Positions 8,455 through 15,729 of a stretch of DNA of 23,033 nucleotides are shown piece after piece; positions within the stretch are counted from its first letter, which is position 1, and each line of letters opens with the position of its first letter. The translations under genes were made by a program, and so were the position numbers. The DNA is taken from contig CACZHN010000009.1 in NCBI GenBank assembly GCA_902780985.1, positions 1 through 23,033 on the forward strand, given 5' to 3'. The notes beneath the pieces are model-generated. The model saw only the letters and a program-made list of their open reading frames with translations, ran no database searches and was not told the DNA's origin. The DNA comes from an uncultured Lachnospiraceae bacterium. GTDB taxonomy: Bacteria > Bacillota_A > Clostridia > Lachnospirales > Lachnospiraceae.

Positions 8455-9243
8455 CTACTCTCCCGATGCATCTGTCGGCGAACTGAAGTCCGGATCACGG
8501 CTCATACAGAATACCGCCATCATGTTGCCTTCCAGCTTCTCAAAGCTCCACTTAAGAGCACTGTGATTCTCGCTGATAGGATCATTGATGAAGAATCCCT
8601 CGTTATCGTATCCGTATACTACAGCATACTGATCTGTAGGATTATCGCCGAATGCATTTTCCTTTACACTTATTATGAGTATGCATCCCTGATCAAGAGA
8701 CGCCTTAAGTCTCTCTTCGTTGTCTGTTGCCAGCCACTCGCAGTTAAGTCCGTAATGCTCGCATCCGTCTGTCATAAGGAAGTAGGATGTTCCCGCACCG
8801 TCCATGTAGTAACCTGCATCGGCACTGTACTTCGCAACCCTCGGAGGAGTTGCTGTATAGTCCTGTCTCAGATATATGACTGCCATGGAAAGACTGGTAG
8901 GTCCGCTTCCGTATTTTCCTACAGTACCGGATCCGTAAGGTGCGTCGTTCCATCTCGGATCTGTCTGAAGAAGTAAAATGTTCGGAGTGTTGATCTCATC
9001 CGATGAAAGATCGTATCCTTCCTTCGGACGGTAGATTCCGTCATTCTCTTCAGTAGTCGGCTCTTCGGTCATGGCATCCAACGGTGTCGCAACCACCTCT
9101 TCCTCTTTCTTCGGCTGTCCAACCTTTCCGTCAAAGATTCCGATTATTATAGCCGCTATGACAAGATATCCCGCAAGCACCGCAAAGACTAATCTGTAAT
9201 TCAGATTGTCCAGTATTGTAAGTAATTCTTTTCTCTTGATCAT
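8455..9243 (-). CDS. Membrane-anchored C39-peptidase-like protein lacking the catalytic Cys and His
   Basis: 262 residues from the ATG at 9243. A short basic N-terminus is followed by one membrane segment (about 16-36, VFAVLAGYLVIAAIIIGIF), a Glu/Thr-rich linker (about 45-72), and a domain resembling Peptidase_C39_2 (about 86-250), presumably outside the cell. Family landmarks are visible: LLQTDPRW, then YGSGTVGKYGSGPTSLSMAV, then DQYAVVYGYDNEGFFINDPI. In active members the second reads GCGPT (nucleophile) and the third has His before the VVxGYD strand. Here the codons are AGC (Ser, residue 113) and CAG (Gln, residue 205); only the Asp of INDP (221) remains. It is therefore probably a non-catalytic fold, perhaps a binding or regulatory protein. 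A TTG at 9249 has better SD spacing (AGGGG, eight bases) and is an alternative start. It leads the nnr-alr-corC-yebC run. Confidence 0.72.
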   Translation of the reverse strand: MIKRKELLTILDNLNYRLVFAVLAGYLVIAAIIIGIFDGKVGQPKKEEEVVATPLDAMTEEPTTEENDGIYRPKEGYDLSSDEINTPNILLLQTDPRWNDAPYGSGTVGKYGSGPTSLSMAVIYLRQDYTATPPRVAKYSADAGYYMDGAGTSYFLMTDGCEHYGLNCEWLATDNEERLKASLDQGCILIISVKENAFGDNPTDQYAVVYGYDNEGFFINDPISENHSALKWSFEKLEGNMMAVFCMSRDPDFSSPTDASGE

Positions 9244-9300
9244 ATGCAATCTTTTAACCCCTGCTTAATTGTTCCAGATTCTATACCCCAAAGAATAATT

Positions 9301-10608
9301 TTAGTCGTGAAGCTTTCTCTTATCGATAACTCTTACAGCCTTACCCTCACTTCTCGTGATTGACTTAGGTGCGAGAAGATGGATCTTAGGTCTGATGCCG
9401 AGCATCTTGACCATAGCACCTGTAAGTTCCTTTCTGGCTGCTTCGTCGTTATCCTTGATCTGTCTGAACTGTTCCTCAGAAAGCTCGACATTTATATCAA
9501 ATGTATCCTCATTTGCGATTCTGTCTACGTGGATCTCATAATTAGGTGTATAACCTTCCTTGAGAAGAACTGTCTCGATCTGTGATGGGAATACATTTAC
9601 ACCTCTGATGATAAGCATATCATCCGAACGTCCCTTCGGCTTCATCATTTTTACATGAGTACGTCCGCAGGAGCACTTCTCTCTTGTAAGAACCGTAAGG
9701 TCTCTTGTTCTGTATCTGAGAAGCGGGAATGCTTCCTTATCAAGGCTTGTAAATACAAGCTCACCTTCCTCACCTTCAGGAAGAACTTCTCCTGTGTCAG
9801 GATCGATGATCTCGGCAAGGAAATGATCCTCGTTGATGTGCATGCCTCTCTGCTCCTCGCATTCGAAGGATACACCAGGTCCCGAAATCTCTGTAAGTCC
9901 GTAGATATCGTAAGCCTTGATTCCCAGCTTAGCTTCGATATCACGACGCATTTCCTCTGTCCAAGGCTCAGCTCCGAAGATACCTGCCTTAAGTCTTATA
10001 TCATCATGTGTACAGCCCATCTCATGAAGTCTCTCTCCGATGTAAGCCGCATATGACGGTGTACAGCAGAGGATTGTTGAACCGAGATCTCTCATGAACT
10101 GAATCTGTCTGTCTGTATTTCCCGAAGACATAGGGATCGTAAGACTTCCTACCTTATGTGATCCGCCGTGAAGTCCCGGACCACCTGTGAAAAGTCCGTA
10201 TCCGTAGCAAACCTGAACAACATCTTCATCTGTTCCGCCTGCAGCTACGATTGCTCTTGCGCAGCACTCTTCCCAAAGGTCAAGATCATGCTGAGTATAA
10301 AATGCAACTACTCTTCTTCCTGTTGTTCCGCTTGTAGACTGGATACGCACACAATCCTTAAGAGGAGCTGAGAGAAGTCCGTATGGATATGCTTCTCTGA
10401 GATCGTTCTTTGTAAGGAACGGAAGCTTTGAAATGTCGCTGAGTTCCTTGATGTCGTCAGGTGTTACACCCTTTTCATCCATAAGTCTGTGATAATACTT
10501 GTTATTATCATAGACATACTTTACCTGCTTAATAAGCTTTTCTTTCTGCAGCGACTTGATCCAATCAACCGGAGCAGTTTCAATATCCTTCTGGAAATAC
10601 CTTTTCAT
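9301..10608 (-). CDS. Phenylacetate-CoA ligase family protein (PaaK-like, AMP-forming)
   Basis: 435 residues from the ATG at 10608, a standard PaaK length. Belongs to the adenylate-forming superfamily, which activates an aryl or related carboxylic acid with ATP and CoA. Visible motifs: IQSTSGTTGRRVVAFYTQHD (ATP phosphate loop), YGYGLFTGGPGLHGG, AYDIYGLTEISGPGVSFECE (adenine-binding region), LLRYRTRDLTVLTREKCSCG with paired Cys, and the RGVNVFPSQIETVL C-terminal hinge. In anaerobic gut Clostridia such enzymes act on aryl acetates or other acids from amino acid breakdown; the substrate here is not shown by context. The longest frame adds 22 unlikely residues (to 10674) that run into a terminator; the chosen ATG has GAGGTG about six bases upstream. 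No indolepyruvate oxidoreductase genes are adjacent. Confidence 0.88.
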   Translation of the reverse strand: MKRYFQKDIETAPVDWIKSLQKEKLIKQVKYVYDNNKYYHRLMDEKGVTPDDIKELSDISKLPFLTKNDLREAYPYGLLSAPLKDCVRIQSTSGTTGRRVVAFYTQHDLDLWEECCARAIVAAGGTDEDVVQVCYGYGLFTGGPGLHGGSHKVGSLTIPMSSGNTDRQIQFMRDLGSTILCCTPSYAAYIGERLHEMGCTHDDIRLKAGIFGAEPWTEEMRRDIEAKLGIKAYDIYGLTEISGPGVSFECEEQRGMHINEDHFLAEIIDPDTGEVLPEGEEGELVFTSLDKEAFPLLRYRTRDLTVLTREKCSCGRTHVKMMKPKGRSDDMLIIRGVNVFPSQIETVLLKEGYTPNYEIHVDRIANEDTFDINVELSEEQFRQIKDNDEAARKELTGAMVKMLGIRPKIHLLAPKSITRSEGKAVRVIDKRKLHD

Positions 10609-10653
10609 TTGTTTCACCTCAAAAAAATAACTATAACCCCGCAAACAAAAAAC

Positions 10654-10681
10654 AGGGTGGCCGAGCATTCTCAACCACCCT
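10654..10681 (-). terminator. Rho-independent terminator of clpB
   Basis: On the minus strand a 12 bp stem with two G-T pairs (10670-10681 with 10654-10665) and an AATG loop is followed directly by GTTTTTTGTTT. It lies about 60 bases past the clpB stop. T-rich tail and stem strength support termination of clpB before the PaaK-like gene. Confidence 0.88.
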
Positions 10682-10683
10682 TA

Positions 10684-10712
10684 AGTTTACATTGTTTACG
10701 GCACTTTTTCAA
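10684..10712 (-). promoter_or_regulatory. Weak candidate promoter for the PaaK-like gene, overlapping the clpB terminator
   Basis: On the minus strand TTGAAA (10707-10712) and TAAACT (10684-10689) are 17 bases apart. A start near 10677 would fall inside the terminator stem, so this transcript would lack part of the hairpin and would not be terminated. Four of six bases match at the -10. No better promoter is visible in the gap. Confidence 0.3.
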
Positions 10713-10742
10713 CTTAAAATCCGCTTAATTCCGCACCTGTTT

Positions 10743-13331
10743 TCATTTCTTTTTGCAGGTCAGTTTTCCGTCCTCCGCATCTATCATAACCACATCTCCC
10801 GAATTCAGCGTATTGCTTAAGATAAGCCTTGCCACAAGGGTTTCCACGTTCTTCTGAAGATATCTCTTGAGAGGTCTTGCACCGTATACCGGATCGTAAC
10901 CCTGTTCGGTCACAAGCTCTGTTGCCGCATCCGTCAGCTCTATGCTGAGATTTCTGTCCGCAACACGTCTGTTCATATCCTTCATGAGAAGCTTTACGAT
11001 GCCGGAGATATTGTCTTTTGTAAGAGGCTTGAACATGATGATCTCATCAAGTCTGTTAAGGAATTCCGGTCTGAAATGCAGCTTCAGCATATCTTCTACC
11101 TTAGCCGATGCATCCTCCTTGATATTTCCTTCATCGTCGATTCCCTCAAGAAGGAACTCCGAACCGATGTTTGATGTCATGATAAGTATCGTGTTCTTAA
11201 AGTCAACCAGATTACCCTTGGAATCCGTGATACGTCCGTCATCCAGGATCTGAAGCATGATGTTGAATACATCAGGATGTGCCTTCTCAACCTCATCGAA
11301 GAGAACTACCGAGTAAGGACTTCTTCTTACCGCATCTGTAAGCTGTCCGCCTTCATCGTAGCCTACATATCCCGGAGGCGCTCCGATAAGTCTTGATACC
11401 GAATGCTTTTCCATGTATTCGCTCATATCTATACGTACGATGTTATTCTCGTTATCAAAAAGTGCTTCGGCAAGAGTCTTTGCCAGCTCTGTCTTACCTA
11501 CACCTGTAGGTCCCAGGAACAGGAAGGAACCGATTGGCTTTGTAGGATCCTTGATTCCCGCCTTCGAACGGATGATGGCATCGCTTACAAGTTCCACCGC
11601 ATTATCCTGTCCGATGACTCTCTTATGAAGTTCCTCTGCCAGATGAAGAGTCTTGTTTCTCTCTGTCTCATTCAGCTTAGCTACAGGAATTCCCGTCCAC
11701 TTGGAAATGATCTTAGCGATCTCCTCTTCGGTCACGGTTTCTCTGATAAGTCTTCTGTCCTGATCGGACACATTTGCTTCCAGCTCTTCCAGTTCTTTTG
11801 TGAGCTGCGGCAGCGTTCCGTACTGAAGTTCGGCAGCCTTATTCAGGTCGTACTTTCTCTGAGCCATCTGGATTTCGTCCTTAACCTCTTCAATCTGCTT
11901 TCTGAGGTCATGAACTCTGTCCACCTGCTTCTTCTCATTCTCCCATACGGCCTTCATCTCATTTGCCTTGTCATGAAGATCCGCAAGTTCTTTTGTAAGA
12001 GCTGCGAGACGCTCCTGTGACAGATGATCGTCTTCGTTCTTAAGAGCCGCATGCTCGATCTCCAGCTGCATGATCTTACGTGATATCTCATCCAGTTCCG
12101 CAGGCATGGAGTTAAGTTCTGTCTTTATCATGGCGCAGGCTTCATCCACCAGGTCGATTGCCTTATCCGGCAGGAATCTGTCGGTGATGTATCTGTCGGA
12201 AAGTGTTGCGGCAGCTACCAGAGCACTGTCACTGATCTTAACACCGTGGAATACTTCGTATCTGTTCTTGATACCTCTCAGAATGGAAATGGTATCTTCC
12301 AGTGTAGGTTCCGCTACCATTACAGGCTGGAATCTTCTTTCAAGCGCCTTATCCTTCTCGATATACTTTCTGTATTCATCTACGGTGGTTGCACCTATAC
12401 AATGCAGTTCACCTCTTGCCAGCATAGGCTTCAGCATATTTCCGGCATCCAGTGAGCCGTCTGTCTTACCCGCACCTACGATGGTATGGATCTCATCGAT
12501 GAAAAGTATGATCTTTCCGTCCGATTTCTTAACTTCATCAAGGACAGCCTTAAGTCTTTCCTCGAACTCACCTCTATACTTGGCACCCGCTATAAGAGAA
12601 CCCATATCAAGTGCGAAAATCTCTTTATCCTTAAGGGAATCAGGGACATCGCCCTTAACTATTCTCTGTGCCAGTCCTTCGATGGCAGCAGTCTTGCCGA
12701 CACCCGGATCACCTATAAGACAAGGGTTGTTCTTTGTCTTTCTTGAAAGGATCCTGATGATATTTCTAATCTCATTATCACGTCCGATAACCGGATCCAG
12801 TTTCTGCTCTCTTGCACGTTCTACAAGGTTGTAACCGAACTTACCCAGAGCATCGTATGTATCCTCCGGATTATCCGATTCAACTCTCTTGTTGCCTCTT
12901 ACTGCCATAAGGGTTTTAAGGAAGCTGTCTCTTGTAATGCCGTACTTTCTGAAAAGTTCTCTTACCTTATCTCCGCCCTTATCCAGCAGGCCTAAAAACA
13001 TATGTTCTACAGAGAGATATGCATCTCCCATCTTCTTTGCCTCATCCTCTGCCGACATGATTACACGGCTAAGTTCCTGGCTCATGTAAACCTTAACATC
13101 CGAACCCGAAACTCTCGGTCTTGCAGCGATGATCCTGTCAGTATCACTGACGATCATATCTTTGTTTACGCCCTGATTTTCAAGCAGCTTTGCGATCAGA
13201 CTGTCATCTACCGTAAGAAGTCCGTACAGCAGGTGCTCTGATGCCAGTTCCTGATTGTTGTAATCGAAGGCAGCTTTCTCGGCTTGCTTCAATGCCTCGA
13301 TAGACTTCTTTGTGTAATTCTCCATATCCAT
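10743..13331 (-). CDS. clpB: ClpB disaggregase (Hsp100 AAA+ chaperone)
   Basis: 862 residues from the ATG at 13331. Works with DnaK to pull proteins out of aggregates in the cytoplasm. Domain order: Clp_N double repeat (about 3-145), AAA+ 1 with Walker A GDPGVGKT at 207-214 and Walker [10 protein letters not shown] near 289, a coiled-coil middle domain (about 395-525) that separates ClpB from ClpC and ClpA, AAA+ 2 with Walker A GPTGVGKT at 607-614, and the C-terminal ClpB_D2 small domain ([15 protein letters not shown]). Three nearby ATGs exist (13337, 13331, 13325). AGGAGG at 13339-13344 is seven bases from 13331 but nearly touches 13337, so 13331 is preferred. The longest frame would run back into the CIRCE operator, which argues against it. 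A sigma-A promoter and CIRCE lie just upstream. Confidence 0.96.
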   Translation of the reverse strand: MDMENYTKKSIEALKQAEKAAFDYNNQELASEHLLYGLLTVDDSLIAKLLENQGVNKDMIVSDTDRIIAARPRVSGSDVKVYMSQELSRVIMSAEDEAKKMGDAYLSVEHMFLGLLDKGGDKVRELFRKYGITRDSFLKTLMAVRGNKRVESDNPEDTYDALGKFGYNLVERAREQKLDPVIGRDNEIRNIIRILSRKTKNNPCLIGDPGVGKTAAIEGLAQRIVKGDVPDSLKDKEIFALDMGSLIAGAKYRGEFEERLKAVLDEVKKSDGKIILFIDEIHTIVGAGKTDGSLDAGNMLKPMLARGELHCIGATTVDEYRKYIEKDKALERRFQPVMVAEPTLEDTISILRGIKNRYEVFHGVKISDSALVAAATLSDRYITDRFLPDKAIDLVDEACAMIKTELNSMPAELDEISRKIMQLEIEHAALKNEDDHLSQERLAALTKELADLHDKANEMKAVWENEKKQVDRVHDLRKQIEEVKDEIQMAQRKYDLNKAAELQYGTLPQLTKELEELEANVSDQDRRLIRETVTEEEIAKIISKWTGIPVAKLNETERNKTLHLAEELHKRVIGQDNAVELVSDAIIRSKAGIKDPTKPIGSFLFLGPTGVGKTELAKTLAEALFDNENNIVRIDMSEYMEKHSVSRLIGAPPGYVGYDEGGQLTDAVRRSPYSVVLFDEVEKAHPDVFNIMLQILDDGRITDSKGNLVDFKNTILIMTSNIGSEFLLEGIDDEGNIKEDASAKVEDMLKLHFRPEFLNRLDEIIMFKPLTKDNISGIVKLLMKDMNRRVADRNLSIELTDAATELVTEQGYDPVYGARPLKRYLQKNVETLVARLILSNTLNSGDVVMIDAEDGKLTCKKK

Positions 13332-13366
13332 GATCATCCCTCCTTCACTATGCGATTTGTTGGTTG

Positions 13367-13393
13367 TTAGCACTCTATGTGGATGAGTGCTAA
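13367..13393 (-). promoter_or_regulatory. CIRCE operator (HrcA binding site) upstream of clpB
   Basis: A perfect inverted repeat TTAGCACTC-N9-GAGTGCTAA spans this interval, identical to the classic CIRCE element bound by the heat-shock repressor HrcA. It lies just downstream of the predicted start site (near 13398) of the clpB promoter, between promoter and ribosome site, where HrcA binding blocks transcription. It predicts heat induction of clpB with the groE/dnaK regulon. Confidence 0.97.
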
Positions 13394-13404
13394 TCCTTGA
13401 TACT

Positions 13405-13433
13405 GTTATACCACCGCACTAAACTTATGTCAA
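13405..13433 (-). promoter_or_regulatory. Sigma-A promoter of clpB
   Basis: On the minus strand a consensus -35 TTGACA (13428-13433) is separated by exactly 17 bases from TATAAC (13405-13410). The start site is expected near 13398, a few bases before the CIRCE operator. This is one of the best promoters in the window. Confidence 0.88.
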
Positions 13434-13453
13434 CAGATAATCAAAAATAATAC

Positions 13454-13597
13454 AGAAGAAGTCCCGTATTTCTGTTCGGGACTCGGCTCGCGCCTCAATT
13501 CCGGACGTAGCGGACACTAAGCTCGCAGTAAATAATACTGCTCACTAAGTGCCGACGTCCTCCAATGGTCCCTTCACAGACATACGGTACTTCTTCT
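13454..13597 (-). ncRNA. Candidate rod-shaped structured RNA (or palindromic element) between the SPFH gene and clpB
   Basis: A 144 bp imperfect palindrome. The outer arms pair in four blocks: 13454-13462 with 13589-13597 (9 bp), 13464-13469 with 13582-13587 (6 bp), 13471-13475 with 13576-13580 (5 bp), and 13478-13482 with 13568-13572 (5 bp). An asymmetric bubble follows (20 against 7 bases), then an inner hairpin: 13503-13508 with 13555-13560, 13511-13513 with 13552-13554, 13515-13518 with 13548-13551, and 13525-13530 with 13536-13541, closed by an AATAA loop. Read on the minus strand, the long side of the bubble can form a small GGC-GCGA-GCC hairpin. A TATAAA at 13605-13610 would place a start at about 13598, and a T-rich stretch (TATTATTTTTG) follows the 3' end. 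A rod with a central bubble resembles the layout of 6S RNA, but I cannot confirm that family. A small inverted-repeat mobile element is an alternative. No protein-coding potential is seen. Confidence 0.45.
13460..13483 (-). terminator. Possible terminator hairpin at the 3' end of the RNA candidate
   Basis: A 7 bp stem (AGTCCCG at 13477-13483 on the minus strand with CGGGACT at 13460-13466) has a 10-base loop and is followed by TCTTCTGTATTATTTTTG. It would compete with the long-range pairing of the 144 bp rod, since both use the same bases. The T run starts about seven bases after the stem, so termination may be weak. Confidence 0.35.
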
Positions 13598-13647
13598 TTA
13601 CACTTTTATAAATTCGGTTGACAACGGGCGTGCTGACTATAAAAAGA

Positions 13648-13672
13648 ACGCACAGCCGTTACAGCCGTGCGT
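13648..13672 (-). terminator. Rho-independent terminator of the pspA-ydjGHI operon
   Basis: On the minus strand an 11 bp stem (13662-13672 with 13648-13658, two G-T pairs) with a TAA loop is followed directly by TCTTTTTATAG. It lies 34 bases after the SPFH gene stop. The plus-strand side has no T run, so it acts only in the minus direction. Confidence 0.9.
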
Positions 13673-13706
13673 CCCATAATTTTGATTCGAGATTTTAAAA
13701 ATTTTA

Positions 13707-14822
13707 TTATGCAAGCTTTGCGCCGCAGTTCGGGCAGAAGTTTGCGCCTGTTGTAGGCTGTCCGCAGTTTGGACAGAAGTTAGGGATTGCTCCGCCTTCA
13801 GCGCCTGCTGCAGGTGCTGCACCCTGAGGTGCCATCTGAGGAGCTGCCTGCTGTGGATAACCCTGCTGTGGGTATCCCTGCTGTGGATAGCCGCCCTGTG
13901 GGTATCCCTGCTGTGGATAACCGCCCTGTGGTGGATATCCGTATCCCTGCTGTGGCTGACCGAAGCCCATGCCCATGTTGTTCATCATCTGGCTTGCCAT
14001 CTGAGCACCCATCATCATCTCTGCCATGTTGCCCATTGTTCCGCCGCCGTTACCGAGCTTGCCTTCTGCCATAGCGTCTGCCATAGCAACCTGTGTATAT
14101 TTATTAACATCGCCGATCATAGCCTGAGCAGCGTTCTTGTTAATAGCAGCCTGGATTTCTTCAGGATAATTGAAGTTGTTGATAGCAAATGCAGTTACGG
14201 AGATACCGTCCTTGCTTGTCTGCATATCAAGGTCTTCCTGAATACCTCTTGAAATATCAACAGCGCTTGCCTGAAGGTTGAACATATCCTTGCCTTCTTT
14301 TGAGATCCACTTCATAAGAAGCTGATCAAGCTGTGTGATAATTCTGTTTCTGATATCTTCTACATAATACTCGTTCTTGATACCTGCAACCTTGTCGATA
14401 AGAGTCTGATAATCAGTAACTCTGATACTTGCTGTACCGTTAGCACGTACAGGCATACCGCCAGGAAGCTGTGGTGTCTGAAGCATTATAGGTCCCTTTG
14501 TTCCCCAGTTTACAAGGAATTCCTTAGTATTAACGAAGAGAACCTCAGCTCTCATACCACTGTTAAAACCGAACTTAAATCCCTTAAGGGTTGAAAGGAA
14601 AGGTATGATCTGTGACTCGATATCATACTCGCCGTCATCTGTGAATACACCCTCAATTTTTCCGTTGTTAAGGAATATAGCATCCTGTCCCGGTCTGATA
14701 ATAAGCTTAGAACCCTTCTTGATCTCTCTGTTTGTCCACTTCCAGAAGATCATGTCCTCACGCCATTCTTCCCACTCAACTACATTAAGAAGCTGTCCGC
14801 TGATTACATCTTTTAATCCCAT
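13707..14822 (-). CDS. ydjI: SPFH-domain protein with C-terminal zinc ribbon (YdjI-like)
   Basis: 371 residues. An SPFH (band 7/stomatin-like) region occupies about 25-245, with FWKWTNREIKKGSKLIIRPG near the start and GIPV-like GISVTAFAINNFNYPEEIQ near 206-224. A Met/Gly-rich stretch follows (about 255-288), then a PQQGY-type repeat tail (289-325), and finally a zinc ribbon with CPNCG pairs at C350/C353 and C363/C366. There is no clear transmembrane helix. It matches the YdjI type of B. subtilis, which is encoded with PspA, YdjG and YdjH and works with them at the membrane. AGGAGG six bases before the ATG is a strong site. It is the last gene of the operon, 82 bp after the TPM gene, and is followed by a terminator. 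Function at the membrane is inferred from family and context. Confidence 0.87.
   Translation of the reverse strand: MGLKDVISGQLLNVVEWEEWREDMIFWKWTNREIKKGSKLIIRPGQDAIFLNNGKIEGVFTDDGEYDIESQIIPFLSTLKGFKFGFNSGMRAEVLFVNTKEFLVNWGTKGPIMLQTPQLPGGMPVRANGTASIRVTDYQTLIDKVAGIKNEYYVEDIRNRIITQLDQLLMKWISKEGKDMFNLQASAVDISRGIQEDLDMQTSKDGISVTAFAINNFNYPEEIQAAINKNAAQAMIGDVNKYTQVAMADAMAEGKLGNGGGTMGNMAEMMMGAQMASQMMNNMGMGFGQPQQGYGYPPQGGYPQQGYPQGGYPQQGYPQQGYPQQAAPQMAPQGAAPAAGAEGGAIPNFCPNCGQPTTGANFCPNCGAKLA
13848..13958 (-). repeat. In-frame repeats coding for a PQQGY/PQGGY tail
   Basis: Within the SPFH gene, short degenerate units coding for G-Y-P-Q-Q or G-Y-P-Q-G are repeated about six times (residues about 289-325). 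At DNA level these appear as recurring CTGCTGTGGATA and CCCTGTGGGTA variants. This is a protein-coding low-complexity linker between the SPFH part and the zinc ribbon; copy number may vary between strains by slippage. Confidence 0.8.
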
Positions 14823-14904
14823 TTTTAACCTCCTGTTAAAATCAAGTATGTATATAATCTACTATAAAGATTACTCGTTTAAATCATCTGAAATGATGAA
14901 TCCG

Positions 14905-15729
14905 TTAAAATCCTCTACCACCGCTGGAATGACCGCCGCCTCCGGAGAAGCCTCCGCCTCTGCTTCCGCTGTCGGTATTTATCTTCACTCTGCTGACCGT
15001 GGTTCTTATATATCTGTCGAATCCGTTTACAACCTTCGACTTGTTCGCATTCAGATAGGTTGCAGGGGTAACATCATCCGACTCACCCATGCCTGCCGCA
15101 GCGAGCAGGAAAATGATCGTACATAATACGAATATGATGAGCAGGTCAAACCACCACTTCAGGAATATCACGTCATCATATACCGCATCGTATTTTCCGA
15201 GATACTTATAAACATCCTTTGCGTATATCATGCTTGCTTCCGCAAAGTTGTACTGTCTCATATCCGCTTCCATATCATCCTGGATCTTCTGGAGTCTCTT
15301 TGTGGAAAGCTTCTTCTCAGCATTTTCCTCTCCGTAGGATCTGATGATATAAACATGATCATCCGACTTAAATCCGATAAGCAGGATAACCGAATTCCTG
15401 TCCGGAAGAGCTGTCCACTTCCTTTCAAGATATCCTTCATAGTCATCGCTCATTCCGATATTGGTCGTAAGTATAACGTATGCATTTACATTGTACTTAT
15501 CGTATGACTTCTGAAGCTCCTCTTCAATCTGCGCTTTCTGAGCCGCCGTTATGAGTCCTTCCTCATCGAAAACCTCTGCATGAGACTCGATTCTTTCCGG
15601 TACTCCGGCATGATCAAGTTCACCCGAATCTCCGTATACCACATGGGCTCCGGCCATCATGACGACTGCGATCAGCACTATCAGAAATGCAAGGATCGCC
15701 GTACAGATTTTCCTTCCATATCTTACCAT
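14905..15729 (-). CDS. ydjH: TPM-domain membrane protein (YdjH-like)
   Basis: 274 residues from the ATG at 15729. An N-terminal hydrophobic segment (about 8-32, ending near AGAHVVYG) is a signal or anchor. It is followed by a TPM domain (about 45-180: VFDEEGLITAAQKAQIEEEL, YVILTTNIG, SVILLIGFKSDDHVYI, and RLQKIQDDMEADMR), a second membrane segment (about 192-215, WWFDLLIIFVLCTIIFLLAA), and a glycine/serine tail ending GGGFSGGGGHSSGGRGF. TPM proteins are extracytoplasmic domains seen in membrane-associated modules. The longest frame adds 31 residues that lie inside the upstream gene. I chose 15729 because AGGAGG lies nine bases before it. It overlaps the YdjG-like gene by seven bases, implying coupling. 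Position between YdjG- and YdjI-like genes matches the Bacillus order. Confidence 0.88.
   Translation of the reverse strand: MVRYGRKICTAILAFLIVLIAVVMMAGAHVVYGDSGELDHAGVPERIESHAEVFDEEGLITAAQKAQIEEELQKSYDKYNVNAYVILTTNIGMSDDYEGYLERKWTALPDRNSVILLIGFKSDDHVYIIRSYGEENAEKKLSTKRLQKIQDDMEADMRQYNFAEASMIYAKDVYKYLGKYDAVYDDVIFLKWWFDLLIIFVLCTIIFLLAAAGMGESDDVTPATYLNANKSKVVNGFDRYIRTTVSRVKINTDSGSRGGGFSGGGGHSSGGRGF

Noticed and set aside
8164..8976. 270-codon plus-strand frame opposite nnr and the C39-like gene
   Set aside because: Crosses a real gene boundary on the other strand; no motif or ribosome site.
10654..10681. T-box-like AGGGTGG sequence before the PaaK-like gene
   Set aside because: The bases belong to a simple terminator stem; there is no specifier stem, no full T-box motif and no room for the leader after the clpB stop.
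12070..12834. 254-codon plus-strand frame opposite clpB
   Set aside because: Serine- and leucine-rich shadow of the ClpB AAA+ 1 region.
13332..13373. Longer N-terminus for ClpB reaching into the upstream region
   Set aside because: It would start within the CIRCE operator and upstream of the AGGAGG site; the ATG at 13331 has the correct spacing.
13618..13645. Plus-strand TTGACA with TATAAA nearby
   Set aside because: The spacing to TATAAA is only 14 bases, there is no plus-strand gene downstream, and the region is the tail of a minus-strand terminator.
13848..13958. Short repeats that could look like a CRISPR or tandem array
   Set aside because: Units are in frame, degenerate and code for a PQQGY tail of the SPFH protein; there are no unique spacers and no cas genes.
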